Counted from the first letter of the stretch, positions 50,747 through 61,834 are shown. The stretch is 64,000 nt of DNA from Methylotenera sp. (GCA_030693535.1 JAUYAL010000056.1:1-64000); one strand, 5' to 3'. Notes: generated from the sequence alone by a model not told the origin. Numbers and translations are program-made.

Positions 50747-52128
50747 GCCGATTCCTTAAACTTCGCTTTTAGTGTAGTTACTGCATCTACGAACACTTCG
50801 GCTCTATGCACATAATTTTTGAACATATCAAAACTGGCACATGCTGGTGATAACAGTACTGCGTCACCTATTTCGGCAAGTTTCTTGGCTATATTGACTG
50901 CTTCAGGCAAATCTATCGCATGATATAAAGGGATCCCCGTTGCTAACAATGTAGCTTCTATCAATGGGGCATCACGACCGATTAAAACTACTGCACGCGC
51001 ATTTGTGGTAACGGCTTCTGTTAAAGGTTTAAAATCTTGACCTTTTCCATCGCCACCAGCAATCAGCACTACTTTTTGCGACATGCCTGTGAGCGCTGCA
51101 CAAGTCGCACCTACATTAGTGCCTTTTGAATCGTCGTAATAATCTACTTCGTCAATATTGGCGACCCACTCCACACGGTGCGGCAAGCCTTTAAAGTTAT
51201 ACAAGGTTTGAATGATGGGTGCGTAATCAACTCCAATAGCGCGACACAATGCAACAGCGGCTAGCGCATTGGCCGCATTATGCAAACCTACTATTTTCAA
51301 ATCTAACAGATTGATGAGTTCTTTTTCACCTTCACAAAGCCATGTTTGACCTTCGACTGATTTCAGTCCATACGAATTCTCTTGATTGCTGTCATCTGAC
51401 AAGCCAAACGTCACCTGCGCTAATTTTGGCCGCGCCATCATCATGCTCCAAGCGTCGTCTCGGTTAAGTACTTGCATACGTGCGTTGTAAAAAATGCGTG
51501 CTTTTGCAATGGCGTAATCTTGCAAACTGTCGTAGCGATCCATATGGTCTTCAGATAAGTTCAACATTGTAGCTGCATCAACTTTTAAGTTAGTCGTGGT
51601 CTCAAGCTGAAAACTCGACAACTCCAACACGTATACATCTGGTGTACCCATACTCAAAGTATCTAGTACGGCTAAACCAATATTGCCAGCTACGATAGTT
51701 TTCAAGCCCGCGGCCTTGCACATTTCACCCACCAAGGTCGTCACAGTGGTTTTGCCATTAGATCCAGTAATGGCGATCACTTTTGCATCAGTCGGACGGG
51801 TTGGGCGATTGAGATGGCGTGCAAACAACTCAACATCACCAACAATACTAATACCACGCTTAATAGCCGCTTGAATTTCAGGCTCGCTAAGCGGCACACC
51901 TGGGCTTGCCACAATTAAATCTACATCGCTAAATATTTTTGCAGTAAAAGCACCAGTATGAATGTTCACTTCTGACAATTCAGACTTTAGCGCATCAATG
52001 CCCGGTGGATTTTCGCGTGTATCTGCCACGGTCAATCGTGCTCCTTGCAGGTTTAACCAACGCAAGGCTGATAACCCCGTTTCACCAAGGCCTAGCACTA
52101 ATACTTTTTTATCTTTATATGTTGTCAT
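50743..52128 (-). CDS. murD: UDP-N-acetylmuramoylalanine--D-glutamate ligase
   Basis: This 461-residue Mur ligase adds D-glutamate. It has N-terminal [18 protein letters not shown] loop [23 protein letters not shown] and C-terminal [15 protein letters not shown]. Its upstream neighbour mraY is separated by a 124-base spacer filled by a hairpin repeat, the only such large spacer among the mur genes here. Confidence 0.97.
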   Translation of the reverse strand: MTTYKDKKVLVLGLGETGLSALRWLNLQGARLTVADTRENPPGIDALKSELSEVNIHTGAFTAKIFSDVDLIVASPGVPLSEPEIQAAIKRGISIVGDVELFARHLNRPTRPTDAKVIAITGSNGKTTVTTLVGEMCKAAGLKTIVAGNIGLAVLDTLSMGTPDVYVLELSSFQLETTTNLKVDAATMLNLSEDHMDRYDSLQDYAIAKARIFYNARMQVLNRDDAWSMMMARPKLAQVTFGLSDDSNQENSYGLKSVEGQTWLCEGEKELINLLDLKIVGLHNAANALAAVALCRAIGVDYAPIIQTLYNFKGLPHRVEWVANIDEVDYYDDSKGTNVGATCAALTGMSQKVVLIAGGDGKGQDFKPLTEAVTTNARAVVLIGRDAPLIEATLLATGIPLYHAIDLPEAVNIAKKLAEIGDAVLLSPACASFDMFKNYVHRAEVFVDAVTTLKAKFKESA

Positions 52129-52144
52129 ATTGCTTTAAAAACTT

Positions 52145-52240
52145 TTCACCACAAAGACACTAAGGCACGAAGAAATACAAAAGCAAGACAACCTCCTTAG
52201 TGCTTGGGATTTCTTTGCGCCTCCGTGCCTCTTTGGTGAA
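52145..52240. repeat. Hairpin repeat (TTCACCACAAAGAC type) between mraY and murD
   Basis: The left arm at 52145-52176 starts TTCACCACAAAGACAC and the right arm at 52209-52240 ends CTCTTTGGTGAA. The 32-base arms pair at about 25 positions. This CACCACAAAG...GGCACGAAG sequence type occurs between genes in many bacteria as a small mobile repeat. It lies inside an otherwise tightly overlapping operon. Confidence 0.7.
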
Positions 52241-52252
52241 TGCATTTTATTA

Positions 52253-53356
52253 TTACCTCAACTTCAAACTGGCCAAGCCAATCAACACCAAGATCATGCT
52301 GATAATCCAAAAGCGCACAACCACTTGTGTTTCTTTCCAGCCTTTTTCTTCATAGTGATGGTGCAATGGCGCCATTAAAAAGATACGTTTACCAATCCCT
52401 GTTTTATGTTTGGTATATTTAAAATATAGGACCTGCGCCGCCACTGAAAAAGTCTCTATAACAAATACACCGCCCATAATGAATAAAATGATTTCTTGTC
52501 GGACAATCACCGCCACGATGCCCAGAGCCGCACCCAGTGCCAACGCGCCAACATCGCCCATAAAGACTTCAGCAGGGTAGGCGTTAAACCATAAAAATCC
52601 TAAACCAGCGCCTGCCATAGCAGCGCAAAACACCATAAGTTCACCAGCTCCCGCCACATATGGGACGCCTAAATATTTTGAGAAATACAAGTGTCCTGCT
52701 ACGTAAGCAAAAATACCCAAAGCACCAGCCACCATCACTGTAGGCAAAATGGCTAAGCCATCTAGCCCGTCCGTCAAGTTCACCGCATTACTGCTGCCAA
52801 CCACCACCAAATAAGTCAGCACCATAAATCCAACTGCGCTTAATGGCAGCACAAGATGCTTAAAGAATGGGACTATTAATGTGGTTTCTACAGGACTTGT
52901 ATGTGTTTTATATAAAAATGCCGCAACAACGATACCAATTAAACTTTGCCAAAAAAACTTAGCTTTAGCTGACAAACCTTTAGGATTTTTATAAACCACT
53001 TTACGATAATCATCTACCCAGCCAACAGCCCCAAAACCTAAAGTAGTGAACAACACCACCCAAACAAAACGGTTGCTTAAATCTGCCCAAAGTAATGTTG
53101 ATACGGCAATGGCGACTAAAATCAATGCCCCACCCATTGTTGGCGTTCCAGTTTTAATTAGATGCGTTTGTGGGCCATCATCACGCACGGCTTGTCCGAC
53201 TTTGTATTGAGTCAGTTTACGTATCATGGCTGGACCAGCAATAAAAGAAATCGCCAATGCAGTCAGCGTAGCCATAACTGCACGCAAGGTGATGTAGTTG
53301 AACACATTAAAGCCGCGAATATCCTGTGCCAAATATCTAGCAAGTTCTAATAACAT
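52253..53356 (-). CDS. mraY: Phospho-N-acetylmuramoyl-pentapeptide transferase
   Basis: This 367-residue integral membrane enzyme has ten helices and forms lipid I on undecaprenyl phosphate. It has the conserved [23 protein letters not shown] (active aspartates), [10 protein letters not shown] and the [13 protein letters not shown] motifs. One-base overlap with murF. Confidence 0.97.
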   Translation of the reverse strand: MLLELARYLAQDIRGFNVFNYITLRAVMATLTALAISFIAGPAMIRKLTQYKVGQAVRDDGPQTHLIKTGTPTMGGALILVAIAVSTLLWADLSNRFVWVVLFTTLGFGAVGWVDDYRKVVYKNPKGLSAKAKFFWQSLIGIVVAAFLYKTHTSPVETTLIVPFFKHLVLPLSAVGFMVLTYLVVVGSSNAVNLTDGLDGLAILPTVMVAGALGIFAYVAGHLYFSKYLGVPYVAGAGELMVFCAAMAGAGLGFLWFNAYPAEVFMGDVGALALGAALGIVAVIVRQEIILFIMGGVFVIETFSVAAQVLYFKYTKHKTGIGKRIFLMAPLHHHYEEKGWKETQVVVRFWIISMILVLIGLASLKLR

Positions 53357-54747
53357 TACATATTCTCCATTGCTAATTTTTCGTTAGTTTGTTCTTCAAG
53401 CAAATCAACCACTCGCTCCATCCTCATAAAACGCGAGCCCTTTATTAAGACCGTTGTATCACCATTTAATAGAGGCTTAATATTTTCCGAAATTGCCATT
53501 GGTGTCGCATAATTTTGAGCCCCTTCTCCAAAGCCACGACCCATTTCAATACTTAATTCACCCAAACAGTAAAGTTTAGTAAGCCCCGCAGCTTTAGCAT
53601 AAGCTCCAATTTCTTCATGCATATGTTTTGCATCGGCCCCCAACTCACCCATATCACCTAACACTAATATTTTCTCGCCTGCCTGATTTGCTAACACATC
53701 AATCGCCGCTTTCATCGAATCTGGATTGGCGTTATAAGTGTCGTCAATCAGGATCGACTGGCAAAGTCCGCGCTTTCTTTGCAAGCGGCCCTTTACACCA
53801 GAAAAACTCTCTAGGCCGAGTGCTATATCAGCATTAGATACTCCCAATGCAACAGCTACAGCACTTGCTGCCAGCGCATTGCTGATGTTGTGTGCGCCTA
53901 ATACATTCAACGTAATGATGATTTCACCCTGTGGCGTCTTTAAGTGCATGCGAGTTAAGCCACTTTCTTCCACATAAGTCGCGCTAACTTCTGCTTGCTG
54001 TTTTGAATCAACATGTTCTAGGCCAAATGTAATGATTTTCTTACCAATATTGAGTGTCTTCCAATAAGCAGCATAATCATCATTCGCATTGATTATCGCC
54101 ACACCACTTTCAATTAATCCAGAAAAAATTTCACCTTTAGCTTTTGCAATATTGGCGCGCGATCCTACTTCACCAATATGTGCTGTCCCAGCGTTGTTAA
54201 TCAACGCAACGGTCGGTTTTGTAATTTTGGTTAAATAATCAATTTCACCTAAATGATTCATGCCCATTTCAATCACAGAGTACTGATGCATACCGCTTAA
54301 TTTAAGTAAAGTTAGTGGCAGTCCAATATGATTATTAAAATTACCCGCCGTGGCATGTATCGAATTAACGTTTCCTGCTTTGGCTACCAAAATCGCAGTA
54401 ATCATTTCTTTAACTGTAGTTTTGCCATTACTACCAGTGATAGCAATCACCGGAATTGCAAATTTCTCGCGCCAATATGCTGCCAGCGCACCTAGCGCTT
54501 GACACGTATCTTCCACTACAATCGCTGGCGCTATTCCTAGATTAGCATTTGAAATCAATGTCGCCACAGCGCCTTGTGAAATGGCTTGGGCCGCAAAATC
54601 ATGTCCATCAAAATGGTCGCCCTTTAACGCAACAAATAACTGCCCCTTCGTCACATTTCGGCTATCTGTGCCCACGCTTATAAATTCGGCATCTTTGCCA
54701 ACCAATCTACCATTCATGGCTTTAGCAGCTTCGCTTAACAACATCAT
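53356..54747 (-). CDS. murF: UDP-MurNAc-tripeptide--D-alanyl-D-alanine ligase
   Basis: This 463-residue Mur ligase adds the D-Ala-D-Ala made by Ddl. It has ATP loop [13 protein letters not shown], the substrate region [14 protein letters not shown] and C-terminal [11 protein letters not shown]. Four-base overlap with murE. Confidence 0.97.
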   Translation of the reverse strand: MMLLSEAAKAMNGRLVGKDAEFISVGTDSRNVTKGQLFVALKGDHFDGHDFAAQAISQGAVATLISNANLGIAPAIVVEDTCQALGALAAYWREKFAIPVIAITGSNGKTTVKEMITAILVAKAGNVNSIHATAGNFNNHIGLPLTLLKLSGMHQYSVIEMGMNHLGEIDYLTKITKPTVALINNAGTAHIGEVGSRANIAKAKGEIFSGLIESGVAIINANDDYAAYWKTLNIGKKIITFGLEHVDSKQQAEVSATYVEESGLTRMHLKTPQGEIIITLNVLGAHNISNALAASAVAVALGVSNADIALGLESFSGVKGRLQRKRGLCQSILIDDTYNANPDSMKAAIDVLANQAGEKILVLGDMGELGADAKHMHEEIGAYAKAAGLTKLYCLGELSIEMGRGFGEGAQNYATPMAISENIKPLLNGDTTVLIKGSRFMRMERVVDLLEEQTNEKLAMENM

Positions 54748-56180
54748 AGGTAATCCACCACACGCGCTTTTAATGCCGACTGTGCCACTAGCGCATCTTC
54801 AAAAGGCTGTTTCACACCAGCAATTTCTTGATAATTTTCATGACCTTTTCCTGCCACCAGCACAATATCCCCTTGTTTAGCCAACTTAACCGCTAGTTGA
54901 ATTGCCTTTGCGCGGTCTGGCTCAACACTAAATTTGCCTTGCATACCGCTTACCACAGCGCTAATAATTGCTGCAGGTTCTTCACTGCGTGGGTTATCAG
55001 ACGTTACAATTACCAAATTCGCTAATTTGCTTGCCACTGAACCCATCAACGGACGCTTACCCGCATCACGATCGCCGCCACAGCCAAACACACAAATCAA
55101 TTGACCTTGCGTTTGCTCTTTTAACGTACTTAATACTTTGTCTAATGCATCTGGCGTATGCGCGTAATCCACCACCACTAGCGGCAATTCACCACCACCC
55201 AATTGTTGCATACGACCTAGCACTGGTTTAATTTTTGCGATGGCACTCACAGCGTCGGCCAAGCTTACTTTGAGGGCTAATAGCGTAGCCAATACCGCCA
55301 ACACGTTATATGCATTAAAGCGACCTAGCACTGGTGCAATTAGCAGGCTAGAACCTTGTGGCGTGACAACCTGTATACTCAAACCTGCATCATGCAATTT
55401 CAAATCGCTACCTCGCACATCGGCAGTTCCAAATCCGTAAGTCGTGCATGGCTTATTTTGCGTTCTTAATGTGCTAACTAATTTGCTACCAAAAGCATCA
55501 TCCACATTCACAATCGCTGCGCCCAAGCTGTCCCAAACGAAAAGTTTTTGCTTGGCTTCACCGTAGGCTTCCATAGTTTTGTGATAATCTAAATGGTCAT
55601 GACTTAAATTAGTGAGCACTGCGATATCAAACGCCACTCCATTAACTCGACCTTGATCTAAACCATGCGACGACACCTCCATCACGACTGCATCAGCTTG
55701 CTGTGCTACAAAATCTGCCAGCATACCTTGCAGCAGAATCGCGTCTGGCGTTGTGTTAACAGCCGCTGTCTGTGAAGTTAAAAAACCGTTGCCAATAGTG
55801 CCTAATACCGCTGTTTTTTTACCTAAAAAAGTTAAACATTGCGCAATCCACTGACTGACTGATGTTTTGCCATTTGTGCCAGTGACCCCTATCATACTTA
55901 GCTGCCCTGATGGTGCTTTATAAAACTCTGAGGCAATAATGCCAGCCTGTTGCTTCAAACCTTCTACTGAGGCATTACTAACTTTCCAGCCTGTTTGCCA
56001 TACAAAGTCTTGCGCTTCCCAAACCACCGCTTTAGCACCTGCTTTAATGGCTAGTGCAATGTAGTTTCTGCCATCGTTCTTTTCACCCGGATAAGCTAAA
56101 AACAATGACCCCATCTTCACTTGACGGCTATCTGAAGTGATGGAAGTAAATGACTGATTAAATGAAGCAAGAATGGTCAC
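54744..56180 (-). CDS. murE: UDP-MurNAc-Ala-Glu--meso-DAP ligase
   Basis: This 478-residue Mur ligase has ATP loop GVTGTNGKTSVSQW, carbamylated-lysine region YGEAKQKLF and the DNPRSEEP motif, which is diagnostic for meso-diaminopimelate as the added amino acid. Four-base overlaps link it to ftsI and murF. Confidence 0.97.
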   Translation of the reverse strand: MTILASFNQSFTSITSDSRQVKMGSLFLAYPGEKNDGRNYIALAIKAGAKAVVWEAQDFVWQTGWKVSNASVEGLKQQAGIIASEFYKAPSGQLSMIGVTGTNGKTSVSQWIAQCLTFLGKKTAVLGTIGNGFLTSQTAAVNTTPDAILLQGMLADFVAQQADAVVMEVSSHGLDQGRVNGVAFDIAVLTNLSHDHLDYHKTMEAYGEAKQKLFVWDSLGAAIVNVDDAFGSKLVSTLRTQNKPCTTYGFGTADVRGSDLKLHDAGLSIQVVTPQGSSLLIAPVLGRFNAYNVLAVLATLLALKVSLADAVSAIAKIKPVLGRMQQLGGGELPLVVVDYAHTPDALDKVLSTLKEQTQGQLICVFGCGGDRDAGKRPLMGSVASKLANLVIVTSDNPRSEEPAAIISAVVSGMQGKFSVEPDRAKAIQLAVKLAKQGDIVLVAGKGHENYQEIAGVKQPFEDALVAQSALKARVVDYL

Positions 56181-57952
56181 ATCCCCTCCTTCACATCTTC
56201 ATCATTACCTACAAGTACCACATTATTATTTGGTGCATCTTGTTGAACAGAAAACATGCGTAAGGTATCGGCCATCACCGCACTAAACACAGGCGCAGCA
56301 ACTGCTCCTCCATAATAAGCGCCGTTACTTGGCTCATCTATCATCACAGCAATAATGAATCGCGGATTAGAGGCTGGCGCCATTCCAACAAATGAAGCAA
56401 CGTATTTATCATCAATATAACCATGATCACCTAGCTTATGCGCAGTACCTGTTTTACCGCCCACGCGATAGCCAAGCACTTGCGCTTTGATTGCGGTACC
56501 GCCTGGCTGCACAACCATCTCAAGCATATTTTTTACTTGGTTCGCTGTAGCTGCTGAGAAAACTTGGTGTCCTACTGGCGGTTCATTAGCACTTTCATTG
56601 ATTTTTAATAAAGAGATTGGGCGCAACTCACCTTCGTTGGCGAATACCGTATACAGCCTTGCCATTTGTAATAAAGTTACGCTAATACCATGCCCAAATG
56701 ACATGGTAGCCATTTCAATTGGGCGCCAAGTTTTATAGGGACGCAAACGACCAGCCGCTTCCCCTGGAAAGCCAACTCCTTCAATATGCCCAAGTCCAAG
56801 CTCGTTATAGATATTCCACATAAACTGCTTGTCCAGCGTTAATGCAATTTTGGAAGCCCCTACGTTAGAAGATTTTTGAATTATTTCTGCAACAGTTAAC
56901 ACCTCTTGTGGGTGCGAATCGTGGATAGTTGCCGGCCCTATGCTCAGGCGACCTGGTGCCGTTTGTATTTTTGTTTCTGACGAATATTTGCCAGACTCTA
57001 AAGCGGCGGCGGCAGTGACAGGCTTTAATGTTGAACCTGGTTCATAGTTGTCAATAAGCGCACGGTTACGCGTCTTACCTTTAATATTGATCGGATTATT
57101 CGGGTTGTAGGTAGGAGCGTTCGCCATAGCAAGCACTTCGCCAGTTTTAGCATCTAAAACCACCACTGAGCCACCTAGCGCTTTGTGAGTCTCGACTGCT
57201 TTCACTAATTCACGATGCGCCAAATACTGAATGCGAAGATCTAAAGCTAACGCTAAATCACGGCCATCTTGCGGAACAACAACTGCCTGTAAATCTTCAA
57301 TAATATGACCTGCTCTATCCTTAATCACACGACGACCGCCGTCCTTACCTGACAACATCGCATTTTTTGCCAGTTCAAAACCCTCCAAACCTCTATCTCC
57401 CGAACCTTTATCTCCAGGTCCTGTAAAACCCACCATGTGCGCAGAAACATCTCCTGATGGATAATAACGTTTGTATTCGCGTTGCAAATCAATACCTGGG
57501 ATACCTAGCTTCATTACTTTTGCGGCTAACTCAGGTGAAATACGACGCTTTAAGTAAACAAACTCACGCTCACTATTGGCGAGTTTCGTCTTCACCACAT
57601 CAATCTTTAGGTTTAATAACGCAGCTAATTGTTTAGTTTGCTCCGTATCAATTTTCACGTCTGGCGGACTCGCCCACACAGACTCAACTGGCGTGCTAAT
57701 TGCTAACAATTCGCCATTTCTATCTGTAATTTTGCCCCGTTGCGATGTTAAAACAAGACTACGGCTATATCGCGCATCCCCCTTATCTTGTAAAAACTCT
57801 TTATGAATTCCCTGCAAATAAATACCACGTCCTAGTAGCGTAGCAAAACCCAGCAAAACGACTACTAATAGCACACGTCGGCGCCAAGCAGGCAACTTCA
57901 CCACGATAGGGCTATGAACAGGCGTTCTAATCGGCATGCGCATAGCCATCAT
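56177..57952 (-). CDS. ftsI: Septal transpeptidase FtsI (PBP3)
   Basis: This 591-residue class B penicillin-binding protein cross-links septal peptidoglycan. The cytoplasmic tail and membrane helix are at about 25-45, then the pedestal domain, then the transpeptidase domain with S307-x-x-K310 (GSTLKP), SSN at 361-363 and KTGT at 500-503. All catalytic motifs are intact. Overlaps ftsL by four bases. Confidence 0.97.
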   Translation of the reverse strand: MMAMRMPIRTPVHSPIVVKLPAWRRRVLLVVVLLGFATLLGRGIYLQGIHKEFLQDKGDARYSRSLVLTSQRGKITDRNGELLAISTPVESVWASPPDVKIDTEQTKQLAALLNLKIDVVKTKLANSEREFVYLKRRISPELAAKVMKLGIPGIDLQREYKRYYPSGDVSAHMVGFTGPGDKGSGDRGLEGFELAKNAMLSGKDGGRRVIKDRAGHIIEDLQAVVVPQDGRDLALALDLRIQYLAHRELVKAVETHKALGGSVVVLDAKTGEVLAMANAPTYNPNNPINIKGKTRNRALIDNYEPGSTLKPVTAAAALESGKYSSETKIQTAPGRLSIGPATIHDSHPQEVLTVAEIIQKSSNVGASKIALTLDKQFMWNIYNELGLGHIEGVGFPGEAAGRLRPYKTWRPIEMATMSFGHGISVTLLQMARLYTVFANEGELRPISLLKINESANEPPVGHQVFSAATANQVKNMLEMVVQPGGTAIKAQVLGYRVGGKTGTAHKLGDHGYIDDKYVASFVGMAPASNPRFIIAVMIDEPSNGAYYGGAVAAPVFSAVMADTLRMFSVQQDAPNNNVVLVGNDEDVKEGM

Positions 57953-58287
57953 TGCACCGCCCCAATACTAGATTGCACATCCAGTGACTTGGCATCTTGT
58001 TTTTGCTCGGCCGAAACATTTGTTTTTGTTGTGGATACCACTTGCACACGCTTTGCATCTGGAACTTGCATTTGCATTTGCTGTGTTGCAATTTGCTCTA
58101 TACGCGAATGCATGGCCCAGGTACTTTGCTCTAGCTGCAATTGACCATATTCCTGCTCGATTTGTTTTGCAGATTTATTACTTTGTTCTAGCTCAATGTA
58201 AAGGTTGCGCGCTTTGTGCTGTGAATTCACTAAGCCTAAAGCAGAGAACATCAACGCAAAAAATAAAATGAGATTTAGCCGTGTCAT
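57949..58287 (-). CDS. ftsL: Cell division protein FtsL
   Basis: This 112-residue bitopic protein has one membrane helix at about 5-20 and a periplasmic coiled coil (about 25-70, with [20 protein letters not shown]). It activates FtsWI together with FtsB and FtsQ. Identified mainly from its structure and its place between rsmH and ftsI. The tail after residue 75 is polar and probably disordered. Confidence 0.9.
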   Translation of the reverse strand: MTRLNLILFFALMFSALGLVNSQHKARNLYIELEQSNKSAKQIEQEYGQLQLEQSTWAMHSRIEQIATQQMQMQVPDAKRVQVVSTTKTNVSAEQKQDAKSLDVQSSIGAVQ

Positions 58288-59336
58288 GCTACGTTTGTTC
58301 TTTCAGCCACACGCAATACTGCACTTCTTGAGCGCGGATTCGCTTTTACTTCTTTTGCACTTGGCTTAATGGATTTACCTACATTCTTTAATTTTGGCTG
58401 TGGCAAATCCGCCGCACGTACAGGAAAGTTAGAAGGCAAGTCATCGCGATTCGCTTGATCGCGTATGAACTGCTTCACAATACGGTCTTCTAGGGAGTGA
58501 AAACTAATCACGGCTAATCGGCCTTGTGGCGCCAACAATGCCAAACATTGCGGCATAGTTAACGATAACTCCTCAAGCTCTTGATTGACGAAAATCCGTA
58601 AAGCTTGAAATGTACGCGTTGCGGGGTTCTGGCCAGGCTCAAACCGCGTGACTGCCCCTGCCACGACCTTGGCAAGTTGCCCTGTAGTGGTGATGGCGCG
58701 CCCGTCATTGCGCTCCGCAATAATCGCCCTTGCAATCTGCTTAGCAAACCGTTCTTCACCATAATTTTTTATAACCTCCCCTAAATGCTGCTCTGTTGTC
58801 TCGGCTAAAAAATCCGCCGCTGTTTGCCCACTGCTTTGATCCATGCGCATATCAAGTGGCGCATCGTACCTAAAACTAAATCCGCGAATTGCATCATCGA
58901 TTTGCGGTGAAGAAATACCCAAATCAAGCAAAATGCCGTCTACTTTTGAAACACCCATTGCATTTAACTTAGCCTGCATACCCGCAAAATGACTATGCAC
59001 CATGCTAAAACGTGAATCTGTAATTTCTTTGCTTGACTCAATCGCCTTCAAATCGCGGTCAAACGCAATCAAACGGCCTTTTGCACCAAGCTGTTCTAAT
59101 ATTTTTCTTGAATGTCCTCCACGACCAAATGTGCCATCCACATAAACTCCATCCGCCTTAACCTCTAAAACCTGCACCGCTTCATCAAGCAGCACCGTAA
59201 TATGTGAATTTGGATTTGGATTTGTTAACTCTGACACTTCTGTTTGCTGCTTTTCTAAATTTAAAGCGCCTTTTGCAGACGTTTTTTTTGGAGACAATGA
59301 GGCTTTGGTGGGCGCGCTGTTCACGCCCTTAATCAC
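58284..59336 (-). CDS. rsmH: 16S rRNA (cytosine1402-N4)-methyltransferase RsmH
   Basis: This 350-residue SAM-dependent methyltransferase modifies C1402 of 16S rRNA. It has [25 protein letters not shown] (SAM loop), the [10 protein letters not shown] region and [14 protein letters not shown]. Compared with typical members (about 310 residues) it has roughly 40 extra N-terminal residues rich in Lys, Ser and Thr. The ATG overlaps the mraZ stop (ATGA), which supports this start. Confidence 0.94.
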   Translation of the reverse strand: MIKGVNSAPTKASLSPKKTSAKGALNLEKQQTEVSELTNPNPNSHITVLLDEAVQVLEVKADGVYVDGTFGRGGHSRKILEQLGAKGRLIAFDRDLKAIESSKEITDSRFSMVHSHFAGMQAKLNAMGVSKVDGILLDLGISSPQIDDAIRGFSFRYDAPLDMRMDQSSGQTAADFLAETTEQHLGEVIKNYGEERFAKQIARAIIAERNDGRAITTTGQLAKVVAGAVTRFEPGQNPATRTFQALRIFVNQELEELSLTMPQCLALLAPQGRLAVISFHSLEDRIVKQFIRDQANRDDLPSNFPVRAADLPQPKLKNVGKSIKPSAKEVKANPRSRSAVLRVAERTNVA

Positions 59337-59779
59337 AGCGAGAAGCCCTCGAGTTCTGATGGCATGGTGAAATTATCATCCTGCATTACTTGTGCAAGTT
59401 GTGCACGCCAAGCTTCCATATTCCACAATTCAAAATGGCTACCTTGACCTACCAACATCACTTCTTTATCTAACCCTGCAAAATCTCGCAACACTGGCGA
59501 CACCAGCATGCGACCTGCGCTATCCATTGATACATCTTCCGCATAACCCACTAACAAACGCTGCAAAGCGCTTGATTGCTTATCAAATGATGATAACGCC
59601 ATCATCTTGGCTTGAATCGGCTCCCAAGCAGGTTGTGTATATAACAACAAGCAACGATGTGGATGCGCAGTCAACACCAAATCACCAGCACATTGAAGCT
59701 GCAAAGCTTCTCTATGCTTAGTTGGCACAGCTAATCTGCCTTTAGCATCCAAACTTAATGATGTTGCGCCGCGAAACAT
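59333..59779 (-). CDS. mraZ: Transcriptional regulator MraZ
   Basis: This 148-residue protein has two AbrB-like SpoVT domains ([20 protein letters not shown] and [18 protein letters not shown]). MraZ binds repeated boxes in its own promoter and controls the dcw operon. It is the first gene of the cluster; its boxes are visible about 100 bases upstream. Confidence 0.95.
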   Translation of the reverse strand: MFRGATSLSLDAKGRLAVPTKHREALQLQCAGDLVLTAHPHRCLLLYTQPAWEPIQAKMMALSSFDKQSSALQRLLVGYAEDVSMDSAGRMLVSPVLRDFAGLDKEVMLVGQGSHFELWNMEAWRAQLAQVMQDDNFTMPSELEGFSL

Positions 59780-59878
59780 GTTTTAATAATTAACCTAAAT
59801 TTTTACTAAAATTAATAAAAAAAGTGAGGAAGTTCTAACTGCCCTTAGTTTCAGCTAAAAACGATTTAAGTAGAAAAT

Positions 59879-59904
59879 CTCCACAAAACCCCACTTTTCC
59901 CCAC
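59879..59904 (-). promoter_or_regulatory. MraZ-binding repeats
   Basis: Reading the minus strand, GTGGGG (59904-59899), GTGGGG (59894-59889) and GTGGAG (59884-59879) follow each other with exactly 10-bp period, separated by AAAA and TTTT. This matches the known MraZ box type (repeated TGGG-like units). They lie just downstream of the predicted transcription start. Confidence 0.8.
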
Positions 59905-59912
59905 TAATGTGA

Positions 59913-59941
59913 ACTATAGATAAAAAAATTGAGCAATGCAA
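59913..59941 (-). promoter_or_regulatory. Promoter of the dcw operon
   Basis: On the minus strand, TTGCAT (59941-59936), a 17-bp spacer and TATAGT (59918-59913) make a good sigma70 promoter. The start of transcription is expected near 59906, right at the MraZ boxes, leaving a leader of about 125 bases before mraZ. Confidence 0.75.
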
Positions 59942-60223
59942 GCCCTTTTTTACTATTTTTTCCATATATCTCAATGACTTAGCGCATTTTCATGATAAAA
60001 ATAATATCGTTATAAATTAATAACATACGAAATTAAGTGAATGTAGATTATTAGAACAATGCTGAAAGCAATTGAATTGTAATTGGCGAGGTTAAAACGG
60101 TGAAAATGAAGAATGTTTGAATTATTAAGGTCGCTATTCCTGCATACGACTTTGCAAGCGCTTTAGCACTTAGCCAATCGGAGTGCCTGCGGTGTGCAAG
60201 CAAAGAATGGCGAGAAATTTAGT
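59942..60223. other. AT-rich spacer between the dcw promoter and rnpB
   Basis: No gene was found. The stretch is AT-rich up to about 60120, then more mixed. No clear rho-independent terminator for rnpB was seen; the imperfect AAGTGCTAAAGCGCTT-like stem on the minus strand near 60156-60171 is the only candidate. Confidence 0.4.
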
Positions 60224-60562
60224 GAAGCTGGCCGATAAGCCGGGTTCTGTAGGCCTTATTACTAAGGCTGACAGTCATTCATCTAGGCGCACAATTGCTT
60301 GTACGCTCAAGCAACCTACCCGCTAGCAGCGCGAACCACGCCTTATTACCATAAGGTAAAGTGCCAGCCTATTTGGTCTTGCTGCGAATGGAGGTTACCG
60401 CGTTTCACCGTAACTAAATACGCTCGTCTCTGTGGCCCTATTCCGCGCCTTATACTTGGTTACCCAAGCTTTCAACGTACGGCCGTTAGCCGTCATCCCG
60501 CTCTATGCAGCCCGGACTTTCCTCCCCTCACTTACGTGAGCGGCGACTGTCTAGCCAGCTTC
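60224..60562 (-). ncRNA. rnpB: RNase P RNA (type A)
   Basis: The minus strand runs from GAAGCTGGCTAGACAGTCGC at 60562 through GAGGAAAGTCCGGGCT to ACAGAACCCGGCTTATCG and CCAGCTTC at 60224, the conserved hallmarks of bacterial RNase P RNA. The ends pair perfectly as helix P1 (GAAGCTGG/CCAGCTTC). Length about 339 nucleotides. With the RnpA protein it trims tRNA 5' leaders. A TAAAAT hexamer at 60569-60574 is spaced correctly as -10. Confidence 0.93.
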
Positions 60563-60568
60563 AAGCGT

Positions 60569-60574
60569 ATTTTA
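60569..60574 (-). promoter_or_regulatory. -10 element of rnpB
   Basis: On the minus strand TAAAAT is followed by six bases and then the first G of the RNA. The -35 region falls in the adjacent hairpin repeat and has no good consensus; TTGCTC lies about 20 bp upstream. Confidence 0.6.
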
Positions 60575-60584
60575 CCACGCTACC

Positions 60585-60615
60585 CCGTCATTCTGAGCAA
60601 AGCAAAGAATGACGG
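60585..60615. repeat. Small hairpin repeat in the rnpB promoter region
   Basis: CCGTCATTCT (60585-60594) and AGAATGACGG (60606-60615) form a perfect 10-bp stem around GAGCAAAGCAA. The core is the same CATTCTGA type as the repeat at 33553-33620. It overlaps the expected -35 region of rnpB. Confidence 0.7.
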
Positions 60616-60739
60616 CCGTGCATAAATGTTTTTTACCTAAATCCGCGGCTACCCTGCCTGATATTTATATTTCTAAAACTTAGCCTACAGCTTTTGAGGT
60701 TTAAACTGTTTCTAAGAATTTATAAAATACTTAAATTAA

Positions 60740-61774
60740 CTATCTCAACTTCCACTGCAAAATCTGCCCAGCCCTCAACGGCACCAACACATCACCACCA
60801 TCAAACGGCAAACTCTCTGGCACTTTCCAACTCTCTCTCACCAAAATAATAGGTGCTATATTCCTCGGCAAACCATAAAAATCCGCCCCATAAAAACTTG
60901 CAAACCCCTCCAGCTTATCCAAAGCACCCGCCGATTCAAATGCCTCCGCATAAAGCTCTATCGCCGTATGCGCAGTGTACATACCCGCACATCCACAAGC
61001 CGCTTCTTTAGTGTGTCTTGCATGTGGCGCGCTATCTGTGCCTAAGAAAAATTTAGGGTTGCCAGAAGTGGCAGCTTCTACCAAAGCCACACGATGCTCT
61101 TCGCGCTTTAAGATTGGCAGGCAATAGTGATGTGGCTGTATGCCGCCTTTAAACATATCATTACGGTTCATCAATAAATGATGTGCAGTAATGGTTGCGG
61201 CAACATTATTTGGCGCACTCATCACAAAATCAGCAGCATCTTTAGTGGTGATATGCTCAAACACGATTTTTAAAGCTGGATATTTTTCTAATAGCGGAAT
61301 CATATGTCGCTCAATAAACACACGCTCCCGATCAAACACATCCACATCAGCATCGGTCACTTCTGCATGCGCTAACAGCGGCAACCCAAGCTTTTCCATC
61401 GCCTCCAGTGCGCTTGTACATTTATCTAAGCTGGTCACGCCTGAATCGCTATTGGTGGTGGCACCCGCTGGATATAACTTCACACCGTGGATAATGCCAC
61501 TAGCTTTTGCTTTTGCAATTTCTTCAGCTGTAGTGTTATCAGTCAGGTACAAGGTCATCAGTGGCTCAAACTGCATACCTGCTGGTAACGCATCTAAAAT
61601 ACGTTGGCGATAAGCTGTCGCTAACTCAGTAGTTGTGACTGGTGGACGCAAGTTAGGCATAACTATGGCACGAGCAAACTGTTTAGCAGTATCTGGCAGA
61701 ACCGCTTTTAAGGCTGCGTCATCACGTAAGTGTAGGTGCCAGTCGTCTGGGCGTGTGATACTGATTGAAGTCAT
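60740..61774 (-). CDS. pyrC: Dihydroorotase
   Basis: This zinc amidohydrolase (344 residues from this start) closes the dihydroorotate ring in pyrimidine synthesis. Zinc ligands are in [11 protein letters not shown] and further histidines in LLAHAEVTD and [23 protein letters not shown] carries the active aspartate. The carboxylated lysine lies in HGVKLYPAG. The start is uncertain: in-frame ATGs also lie at 61795 and 61798, but homology begins right after 61774. Confidence 0.93.
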   Translation of the reverse strand: MTSISITRPDDWHLHLRDDAALKAVLPDTAKQFARAIVMPNLRPPVTTTELATAYRQRILDALPAGMQFEPLMTLYLTDNTTAEEIAKAKASGIIHGVKLYPAGATTNSDSGVTSLDKCTSALEAMEKLGLPLLAHAEVTDADVDVFDRERVFIERHMIPLLEKYPALKIVFEHITTKDAADFVMSAPNNVAATITAHHLLMNRNDMFKGGIQPHHYCLPILKREEHRVALVEAATSGNPKFFLGTDSAPHARHTKEAACGCAGMYTAHTAIELYAEAFESAGALDKLEGFASFYGADFYGLPRNIAPIILVRESWKVPESLPFDGGDVLVPLRAGQILQWKLR

Positions 61775-61834
61775 GGTAAGTGGGTTTGGAGTCATCATAT
61801 TAAAGGCTTTATCCAATCGATTTTAATTGTTAAT

